From contig NC_051098.1 of the NCBI RefSeq assembly GCF_901709675.1, forward strand, positions 10,107,000-10,170,999: a stretch of 64,000 bases of DNA, read 5' to 3'. A program made the position numbers and the translations under genes. The notes under the pieces were generated by a model. The model ran no database searches and was not told the DNA's origin. It worked only from the letters and a program-made list of their open reading frames with translations. The DNA comes from Syngnathus acus (taxonomy: Eukaryota; Chordata; Actinopteri; Syngnathiformes; Syngnathidae). This document shows positions 37,800 to 64,000 of this stretch, piece by piece; the stretch's first letter is position 1, and each line of letters opens with the position of its first letter.

Positions 37800-38068
37800 C
37801 CCGTTTTCCAATGTGGATTTACATAGCCAGATTTCCGTGGTAGTGAGGAGGGTGGCGACTGCCGAGCCTTTCAGGAACCGAGACGACACACAGCAAACAA
37901 CTTCACTCCCCGCTTTGGAAACTTGTGTCGCCGTACTTAGTTTGGGCCGACATCTTCGACACTTTCCTCGGTCCTCAACTCTACTCCCCCTCCCCGTGAC
38001 CGGAGGCAGGCTGGGAGGTTTTCGTGCAAGTTGGGAAGTAGTTGACGCCGGTTAGAGGGGCTTTGGCC
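37800..38068 (+). promoter_or_regulatory. inppl1 5' UTR and CpG-rich promoter region
   Basis: GC- and CpG-richer than its surroundings and ends at the inppl1 ATG in a gccATGg context. No TATA box is evident. The exact transcription start cannot be read. Confidence 0.45.
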
Positions 38069-53508
<15,440 letters not shown>

Positions 53509-55221
53509 CTAAGGATTCGGAGGACTTTCTAAAGCAATCAAAACGTACACTGCCTTCCCACAAGGCCAAACGTCGGCAGAACTGAATGCAAATGTGCCAT
53601 TTGACGTCCAGTGTGCCTTCTGAGAGTGCGTGCACTTTCGTTTTAGCTCTTGACTTGCTGACAACATCCTCTTTCAAACACCCTTGAACTGGTTGTTGTG
53701 GACGCGGCCTTATTTAAAGGTCATCGGATGCCACGGTAATACAGAAGGAAAGCTTACTGTCATGAGAAACAAATCACACGATACTGGAGAGGAATCTTTT
53801 TTTTCTAACTTCTGACACGAGTCACCTCAGCAGGAGGAAAATGGAGGCCTTTTTGCACCGGCTTCACATTTCAAGCCTTGTATGGGCTCCACCACTTTTG
53901 ATGACAAAGTGGGCCAAGTCTCAGGTATTTCCCCGTGAATGGTCGCAACCTAGCAGACATGTGGGAGGAAGCCAGCCCTCTTAGGGCAAATGTCAAGCCA
54001 CAAAATTCAAAGTGAAAGTGGTAGCTGCATTAGCATGATGCAGAAAGGTTCTCAATCACGTGGACTGAACTCGCTCTTTTTCAGTGGTCGGGATTTCCAT
54101 TTCAGTTTCTCGTCATATTTATAATATTGTTTGTTTGTGTGAGGGTAAAGGGAATATGGTGCAAATCATAAATGAATGAGCTCAAAGTGCGGATAACTTC
54201 AGCAGTGGTCTGTGATTCTCACTTCATGATGGTTCAAGTTTCTGTGCTGAGTCACAGTGCACCCAAACGCACTTGGATTGATGTTTCCATTTCTCATGTC
54301 CGCACTCAATTTACTCTACCAGTGCAACTCAAGGTTCATGGACTTTATGATGTCACAATTTAATGTGAAATGGAGATCATTTGTTCTCAAATTTGTTAAG
54401 AAAGCCAAGTTCACTAACCTGTTGAAAAAAATAATTGACTGTAGTGTTAGAAACAACTATTCACCTAAGAATGCTTTTCAAACGAGGTATTTTATAGTAG
54501 ATAAGGAGCATGCAGTCATTTGCACATTTGAAGAGGTCACTGATAAAAGAAAGGATTTGTTTTTCTCATTACGTGGTATTCGTCATGACCACTAGATGGT
54601 GCTGCTGCTACATCATCAGCTCGGAATACTGCCACCATCCATTTTGAACACTTCGCAGTATTCGTTCAAAACAATACAACCAATGCGAGTTATGTTACCT
54701 GACCAAGTTCATTTTATTAGTTCTTAAACGAGTTCCTGTTTTAAAAGCCATTATAGTGTTTCATTTTGGCGTTAACTTGTGGCCTGTAAGAATACTTCAA
54801 ATGTCGCGTTACGTTGTGTGAACGGGTGAGTTTCATATACGGAATTGTATGTCTACATCGGGAATAAGACACATCTTTGTTTAAAAAAAATCAACATTTG
54901 TCACATTTCACCTTGCCCTGTGTGTGTGTGTGCGCGCGTGCGTGTCATGTCTTGTTCTTTGCTTAGTTCTTAGCTGCTGACTGTTTTAATTTAATGAAAA
55001 TTGGATAGCTGCATAATATTCTTTTTCCAATTAAAACATAACATGTTTCCTTACTTCAGTTTCTTCTTTTGTGTAATAGAAAAACAGAAGAGATGCTGTG
55101 GATGTTCACACATACAACATGCCTCATGGAAAGAAAGGGCGTGGTAATGTAATGAACATTTAAGACCATGCATACAAAAAACACGTCACTGAACACATTG
55201 TGTCTTGATTCCATAATGTGA
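53509..55221 (+). other. inppl1 3' UTR and convergent interval with phox2a
   Basis: 1.7 kb without recognised coding sequence after the inppl1 stop. No canonical AATAAA was located with confidence; an ATTAAA variant lies near 55031. A CTCF-like CCACTAGATGGTGCT (one mismatch to the core) is at 54589-54603. Confidence 0.5.
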
Positions 55222-55227
55222 TTTATT
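55222..55227 (-). terminator. phox2a polyadenylation signal
   Basis: TTTATT on the plus strand, which is AATAAA in the phox2a sense, about 1 kb past the phox2a stop codon. The intervening 55228-56216 is then 3' UTR. Confidence 0.5.
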
Positions 55228-56216
55228 AGAATAATCAGTAGTGCTATAAGGTCTCATTCACTGGAATTTCTGAGACAGATGCATTGCAGTAAAATCAATC
55301 TGGTAAGCAATGTCAGGAAAAAAAAAATAACCAACTTCTATATTCCTATTTTTTTTTATATTACTAATTACAGGATTTACACTCACAAAAAGTTATGAGG
55401 AATTTCACAAGAAATTCAAGAGTTCCGTAGTGACACATTTAAAAAAAATTAATAAATACATTTTTTCAGTAGCTATCACAGCTGAAAGGGATTGCAAACA
55501 AGTACAAAGAGATGAAGCAATCTCTGGAGATGAACATTTTTTTTTTCTTTTTTTCCGGTGGAGACGTCATATATAACAGACACAATAGGAGCCTCATCTG
55601 TCAACATGATATTGCCCTCCTTCCAATTTTACACTTTTCAGAAAAAAATGGACCCATCAGCTGAAATTGAGCAAAAACATGTGACACGTCATCACCCCAA
55701 ACGTCCCGAACGAGTAAAAAACCCGCAGGTCTGTAATAAGTACTTGAAAGACGAGCTTAGGCGGGAATCTGGCCGATGCAAAGCGGCCTCAAGTTGTTCT
55801 CCTTTCTGCTTTGGGAACAAAGTGGCCAGTGTTTAGTGAGGCAAGGCAGAATGGGCCTGAAAGCACCAGGAGTCACAGAGGGAGGTCACGGCCCGGACTT
55901 GTTACAGTAAAGGAGGGAGGAAGCCATGAATCGAGGGTCTTTCTAATTGGATTGAGGGGCTCCTCTTCCTTATGCTGGAGCTGTGTGTTGTTAGTTGCTC
56001 AATGTTTGAAATTCTGCTTAGGGCTCGTTCGTACCTGATCGACATGCTCATGAGCTCTGATGTGTAGTGCATGTGTATGTGTTGGAAGGCAAGATTGAGT
56101 GTTTAAGTGTCCTCGATGAAATGCGGATTTTGATGAGTTTGGAGTCAGATTGGCGGCCGTTTGTGTCCAGGCTGTCAGGGAAGAACATCTGTCTTCAATG
56201 TGTCTCCATCTGTGCT

Positions 56217-57766
<1,550 letters not shown>

Positions 57767-57988
57767 GGAGCTCAGCCGGTGGCGGCACCGGGGCGCTGGG
57801 AGTCACGGATGGAGGGGAAGGTCGCTCCGGTATCCGCGCACAACGTCTCCCCAAAGTTGGCGCTAAATGTCAGTGCGTCTTAGAATAAAATCCCGTCACC
57901 GGTTGCGCGCGTTCTCTCTCCCCCGCTATACTTGCCGTCTCTGCTGCCGCTCGCTCGCCGCGTTTGACAGCGCCGCCGCTCGTTGCCT

Positions 57989-57995
57989 GTTTATA
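57989..57995 (-). promoter_or_regulatory. phox2a TATA-like box, with upstream CCAAT
   Basis: TATAAAC on the minus strand, 223 bases upstream of the start codon. A CCAAT box (ATTGG on the plus strand, 58107-58111) lies about 110 bases further upstream. The whole segment 57880-58100 is CpG-rich. It predicts a 5' UTR of about 200 bases. Confidence 0.5.
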
Positions 57996-59118
57996 ATAAA
58001 GTTGGCAGAGCAGCGCACAATAGCAAGGCGGTGGTCTTGTTTCCATGACAATGCTGGCCCCGCCCACTCAGCGCAGCGCAGGGCAGCTGCAGCTCCATCA
58101 AAAGCCATTGGACTTTACTTTGCGCCCATTAACGGACAGCTCTTAATTGCGGTCTCAACATCACTTTACTTCCTTTTATGAAAATGACATTGTTAGCTCT
58201 ATTCGTATGAAATTAGTTCACTTGAATCTCAAATGACAATTTAATTTTATCTTCAATTGACCGGGTCACAATATGAATACTAAGGTGTCATATTGTATGA
58301 AAAAGATGACTTTAATCAAAAAGGTGATAATTACGGTTTAATTGACGCAAATAAGACGATTAGATGTAGCTTATGTATTGTTTATTATTGCTGTTGTGGC
58401 GCAGCAATGATAGCTGCTTCCTTTATTTTTTGACTTGTTGCAAAACGAGGCAAACAAAATATAAGTAGTAGTTCATGATTGCAAACTGCAACCGTATTGT
58501 TAAAACAATATCTAGTGTCAGACAAATCTGGACATTATTATATTTCGTACGAGCAGAATTAAAAACAGCTCTTAATTTGTACCCCTTCCCAGTCATTCAA
58601 TAATGAACATATTATAAATTTTATTCCTCTCTCACTGCCAATCAAAACTGAATATGAGCATCATCGTGAAGCCTATCTTGCTTTGGATCTCATTGTTTTG
58701 CTCGTGGTAATGTTTGTTGTCTATTTCTAAATTTGCCTTGTGTGCAAAACACAAATACGTATTTATTCAACTTTTTCCTTGGGGCGCACCTCGGCCACAG
58801 CTTGCAGCACCGTCGGGGGGGCGGTGGGGGTCTTTACGTGGCGAGTAACATCCACTTGACGGTGATTGTTGAGATTAAAAGCTTTGATTTGATTCCGATA
58901 ACTTTTACGCACGCGTCACGAGATTGCGCGTCACTTTGATGGATGGACGACACTGACACGTCGAGAGCGAGAGAGAGAAAGGAAGAGAGCGAGCGTGAGA
59001 GAGAGAGAGAAAGGCCGTGGAGACAAGCGAACAAGTCACCGTAAACACATTGACGCCCCATAAATTGGTTTAAGTTTATTGTTCGATGTCATAAGATGTG
59101 ATAAGTCATATCCAGTAT

Positions 59119-59171
59119 CACGCACGCACGCACGCACGCACGCGTGCACGCGCACGCACGCACACACACAC
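59119..59171. repeat. (GCAC)n / (CA)n compound microsatellite
   Basis: About ten ACGC units interrupted once by GTGC, then a short CA run. A GA-rich tract also lies at 58960-59012. Confidence 0.9.
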
Positions 59172-60788
59172 CTGTATAAGTGTGGTGAAAATGAACACAT
59201 CCAGTGTAACGTATTTAGAAAATGACTACATTAGGAATAAAGCCTTCACTATTTATTGATTTAGTATAATTACGCAGCAGTTATTTGGACTCATTTTTGT
59301 ATTATAAAATAAAAACGTAATATGTGTGTTCAAGTGCTGTCAACGTCAAGTACACTTTTATTTATTATTTCTCAGCTTGTGTTACAATTACTATTCTGTT
59401 ATTATTATAATAGAATATTCTATTGATATTTTTTTAAATTTGTTGTAGGACCATTACTTGACAATACACTTATTTTTTCGTTTTCTTTCTTTTTTTGAAA
59501 TGATCCAATTAGCTAAAAGTGAATGCACCGCGGATGTAATTAGGTTTTGATCACCCGACACCCCTAAACCGCAACCCAATTGCATTATTCAGAAATAAAA
59601 TTGTAATTATTGAAATGATTGTTTTTTTATTGTCAAATATACACAATAACGAAGGCGTAATCGTCTCACATTGCGAGATCTTCTGCAACGAATAATATAC
59701 GTTACATTAAATGATTCCAAAACGTTTTATTACACCTGCAGTCAAAATTAATCATTGCGAAATTTCCACAGATATGAACAAGGTATTTATTACCTTATTA
59801 TTTCTGCCTGTTTTTGAAAGCATAGATCGTCGCAGCGGCTTTAGGGCCCGTGATGCAGTCTGATCACGGGTTCAAAGGTGAGTTTGCCGTGAAACTTAAA
59901 CAGTTTCCAAGTTAAACTGCATGGTCCCCTAAAAAGAGAGCAACCATGGAGCCAGAAACTCCCCCCGCCTAAAAAAACCCCCCCAATTTAATCCCTTCAA
60001 AGCATGGAGGGTCTCTTCCAGGCCCACTAATCCGCCCTTTTGGTGCGCCACTTTAGCACAGGGGGAGACCTCTTCTCCGCGGAGGTTTTCACTTTGGACT
60101 TTTACATTCATGGGCCCGTTTGACGGAAACAGTAACGTGGATCTTTTTCATTCATGACGTCTGAGTCAACAAGGAGGTTGGGGGGGGCACAATAGGGCAT
60201 AGCGAGGGAGCCCAACTCCAGGGATTATATAGGCCCGCTGGGGTGGTGATTGCACGGGAGGGGGGGGCTCTTTAATTATGCAGTCCTCCACTATAATACC
60301 AATTATGGCATTTTCGTCTGATTGTATGATGTAGTTAGATTACAAAATAGGTCTCGTGTGGGGGATACTACTTGTGCGCGTGTGTGTGATTGATGTGTGT
60401 GGCAAAAAGGGACGCGTAAAAGGTTGCCGTATGGAAGAATGGGAGCCTTGCGGGAGGTCAGCTCCCATATGTGGGGCTCTGCTCGGCAAAGTGTCACTCA
60501 TCAAAGCTGTCATTCATCCTTGCCAGGTCACCCCCATCCATCACGGACGCTCAAAGAAGAGCACATCATCGTCGCATGCATAGCTGCCGTTTGCCGCCTC
60601 GATGTCTGAAAAAAACACAACTTATATTATTGGGGCCGAGAATAACCATTTAAATTGGAATAACTTTCAAATATATTGACGTTTTTGGTAACAAATTAAG
60701 TAACAAGTTGTTTGCTCTAAAACAATTTGCTGCGTTGACAATAAACACTTATTTCACATACTTTTATTGAATTGCCCAACTTAAAATT

Positions 60789-60904
60789 TTATTGAAGTTT
60801 GCCGTCGTGGAATTTTAACCAACTTTTTATCTACTTATCATTATTATTAAAAAATTATTGAAGTTTGCCGTCGTGGAATTTTAACCAACTTTTTATCTAC
60901 TTAT
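60789..60904. repeat. 50-bp tandem direct duplication
   Basis: Bases 60789-60838 are repeated identically at 60855-60904 (period 66), separated by an AT-rich spacer and followed by a TTA run. No coding content. Confidence 0.9.
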
Positions 60905-61329
60905 TATTATTATTATTATTTAATTTTAAAATACATATTTGTATGGAAAACAACCAAATGAACATCTATGGCGGTATACTGAGCGTGCCTTCTTATCCTC
61001 GCGTCATTCGAGGCTTTCATTTGCCACTCCACCTGACTGCACTATCAGTTTTCATTTGTTTGCATCATCATCAACACAATATTGCTTATAACAATATTGT
61101 ACTAAGTTTATTATATTGCAATTGCAGTTTGAATTGCACTTCACCATGCTGCAACCAGTTTCGACGTTTCTGTTATTATATTTAGATAAATGAGTCGAAA
61201 TATTACAAACGGCTGCAGTTTTGTGACGGCAGAGTCGATGAAAACTAAGTTTGGGTAGATGGTGGCAGCTTTTCAATCAATCAAGTGGCATGTGTATAAT
61301 GACCAATAGGACCTAATAAACGTTGGGCC

Positions 61330-61369
<40 letters not shown>
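61330..61369. repeat. (AAT)n microsatellite
   Basis: About 13 AAT units upstream of phox2a. Confidence 0.95.
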
Positions 61370-62959
61370 GAATAAAACATTGGTACATTCAAAACACATT
61401 TTTTTTTTAATTTAAAGTCGATTCTTTTTGCTACACCATCCAAGCTCAGTGAGATCTGTATTTAGAACGTAAGTAATTATGATTGAAGGCAGAGTGTTAT
61501 TTTGTGAGAAAATATTCCGATAGGGGTTTTCGGTTTACGCAAAATAGCGCAAAAAAAAAAGTCACGTAGGCGTTTGACTAGCTTATGGTCTAGAACTGTC
61601 TTTACAGTAAAGTTCGTCTTTAGTGATGAATAACGGTGCTATAGGTATGGATCTCCGTCGTAAATTGGGGAGCCCCTGCCCTGCCCACATACGTCGACAG
61701 TAAACAGCAGTGCGCGTCTATACTGATCCATTTCGAGCAACTGCTTACAAGCTGCATGTGTCATCGGCCCTCATTGATTCAACAGCGCGTAAAATCAAAT
61801 CAAAAGTCGGCCGTCACAATGTTAAAGTGAGCCCATCACTTGGTGCGCCATTTGACGGCTCAGCTGATGGATGGGAGACGAGGGGGGGGGGATGTTCCCC
61901 GCATGTCCTCCGCGTCCCTTGCTCCCAATTACCGCAATGCACCGTGACGCTGTCTATGCGTGCATGCGTGGAGATGAAGACACGCGCGTCTAAGCAGGTT
62001 AGAGACGAGCAGCGAGTGTTGCGTTCAAGTGCTGATGTGCTTCCTCAGCATTGTTTGAGAACAAAATTTCAACACTGGAAATCGGCACCTTAAATGACTC
62101 CGATGAATTTTATATGACATAGTTCCTATTCTTATGACAGGTCACTAATTTGCACAATGTAAAAGTGAAACAAATCGTACAAATGGAGAAACAAATAAAG
62201 AATAATTTGATAATAATAATAATAATAATATAGATACTGTATGTATACATTGTATATATAATGATTATGGTAACAATTTTGATCATGATAATAATATTCG
62301 TTGTCGTAATAATTGTAAACTAATAACAGCAACAATCGTATTAACAAAATGATATCAATAATCAATAATGTAATCTAATATACTCACAATGACAATGTAC
62401 TCAATTGCACATATGTACATTTAACATATAACATATGTACATATCACATGTATGATTACATTATGCTGTACAAAAGTTAGACAAATAGATCAGGGAAATT
62501 AATTCAATTTTGATAAATAATTGGAAATTTGTCACTGAAAAGGCAAAAGCCCCATTGTGCCTCCACGTGCACATCTCATCTAGTAATGTAAAAACAAAAT
62601 TAATTGCATAATTGCAGGCTATAATAAAATAATGATTATTTTGTAATGAATATCTGACGCTGAAATCATAGATGTGTTTATGCGCTGGATCAAAACAAAG
62701 CACTACCAACTTGCAACAGACCGCGGATGGCGTATGCAGGGCTCGTGACGCTAATGCAGAGAGGCAGGTTACTTAAAAAAGAAGCTTTTTAAGAGAAAAA
62801 AAAAGAAGGTCCCTGGAGAGCAGCATGCGGACGCGCGCCGCAGCTGGAGCGTACGGGCGGGCTTGCACGAGGATGATGAGGATGAGGAGGCGCACGCAGT
62901 CGTTCTCCAAACAAGCTAATTCGATCTGCAGCTCTGGCCCCTTCGCTCTCAAAGCAGCC

Positions 62960-63085
62960 CAGCGGCGGGGCCTCGGCGAGCTGTGGAAACTTAATTGAAT
63001 TAAACGTCCCGCTAAACTAATTAGACTGCAATCTGCCACGCGAGCTGTCCCTGAGCAAGGTTCGAATTAGGCGCGATGGATTTGT
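62960..63085. promoter_or_regulatory. Candidate enhancer with clustered homeodomain sites
   Basis: Within about 90 bases occur CTTAATTGAATTAA, ACTAATTAGA and GAATTAGG, all TAATT-type homeodomain cores, in a locally GC-richer setting 5.2 kb upstream of phox2a. PHOX2 proteins bind ATTA-type sites and autoregulate, so a phox2a enhancer is plausible. This is inference from motif density only. Confidence 0.35.
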
Positions 63086-64000
63086 CCCCCCACCCCTCTT
63101 TTTTTCTCCAAAGAATGACGGACAGACTGGTGGCTTCTCCTTTATTTGCCTTTTATGAATTCTCCCACGGGGGACAAGTCACGTGACCGCCCAGAGGTAA
63201 CCGGTGCTCGCGTAAGTGGGAGCGCGCACTTTTACAATCCTACACCGCAACAAAGACATTTGCCTTAATTACCTGGAGTGGCCCCTTCGGGTGCGGGCAG
63301 CGTGGGCTGACTTGTACTTAGTGACGGTGTGGCCCTTTGAGGGATCGGCGACCAACGCGCGACCCTGAAAAGGATGACCCAGCACCAGAGAAGATGGCTA
63401 TAGAGTGTGGCCCTACATATAAAGTCAAAGCTTGATGAGTCGACTTAATCGATCGTCTTTTCAGGACTTTGATGAGCAGGGACACATTTGATAATCGTGC
63501 ACATAAAATGGATGGGGCAGAGGCAATTATCATGAATACAATGACCACATCTAATATGACAGATTCGCTGGCATTTCGTTTCAAACGGATCATACGGGTG
63601 TGTACTTGATATATGAAAAGAAATATTCATTTTAAATGACCAAAGAAGTTGTGGCTCCCGTGTTTCTTTAAGAAACGGGTTTAATTGGCTTTTCAATTAC
63701 GGACACATGTCATATGTCCTTCCTGTCTTTCCGTACTGTGAGGCGCCATGACAGTCTAATCAGGAAAAACAACTCGTCGCCCAAATTCCAAAAACTGCAA
63801 TTACTGGGTGGGTCACACTTTCATTACGTTGCCAAGTTGTGTTTTCTGTGCCAAACACTTGTTGACTCAGGTACATTATTATTCTTCAGTTCAGTTTCCA
63901 TCATCAAATCTTTTTGTTTTGGCAGCTTATTCCCATTTTGCTACCAACCACAGTCACATTGAACAAAAACACACCAGAACACAAAACATACAAAGCTTGA

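Larger units (their letters stand above)
58112..64000. other. Gene-free region upstream of phox2a
   Basis: 5.9 kb to the window edge with no open frame resembling a protein family. Most is AT-rich. Islands with less random-looking sequence, possible conserved regulatory elements, are at about 60040-60310 and 62800-63400. Simple repeats at 59119-59171, 60899-60920 and 61330-61369 are noted. Confidence 0.6.

Noticed and set aside
61710-62093. 127-codon plus-strand ORF upstream of phox2a
   Set aside because: Crosses a poly-G stretch, has no recognisable domain or splice structure, and its length is plausible by chance in this less AT-rich segment.

Overview
The window is nuclear DNA of a ray-finned (probably percomorph) fish. 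It has vertebrate multi-exon genes with GT-AG introns, abundant CA/GT, GGAA and GGAT microsatellites, teleost-type tRNA-derived SINEs and short DNA transposons. I assembled exons by hand from splice sites, phase continuity and remembered family sequences. Assembled lengths match the known families where I recall them (for example ANAPC15 at 121 aa and INPPL1 at 1260 aa).

Layout, left to right: sorl1 (-, 5' six coding exons only, running off the left edge), tex12 (+), bco2 (-), a 2.8-kb gene-free gap, lamtor1 (-), a sizzled-like sFRP (+), tomt (+), anapc15 (-), folr (+), inppl1/SHIP2 (+, 27 coding exons) and phox2a (-). About 6.2 kb of non-coding DNA upstream of phox2a closes the window.

The order and orientation lamtor1(-) tomt(+) anapc15(-) folr(+) inppl1(+) phox2a(-) matches human 11q13.4 as I remember it. 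sorl1, tex12 and bco2 correspond to human 11q23-q24. The window therefore appears to span a junction of two ancestral blocks, around 19.2-22.0 kb. A near-consensus CTCF-type motif lies in that gap. The sizzled-like gene, a family absent from mammals, sits inside the conserved block.

The genes are individually regulated eukaryotic loci and do not form an operon or a single pathway. Their roles include lysosomal and nutrient signalling (lamtor1), phosphoinositide signalling (inppl1), folate uptake (folr), carotenoid cleavage (bco2), meiosis (tex12), the APC/C (anapc15), hair-cell mechanotransduction (tomt), BMP/Wnt-axis patterning (sizzled) and autonomic neuron fate (phox2a).

Mobile DNA of note: a 1.04-kb element in inppl1 intron 1 with matched 16-bp termini, a THAP-domain exon and an opposing ORF; a 0.34-kb TA-flanked MITE upstream of inppl1; two copies of one SINE family in opposite orientation; a non-LTR retrotransposon tail; and a 417-bp uninterrupted GT tract. 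I found no evidence of a wholly new multi-gene system.
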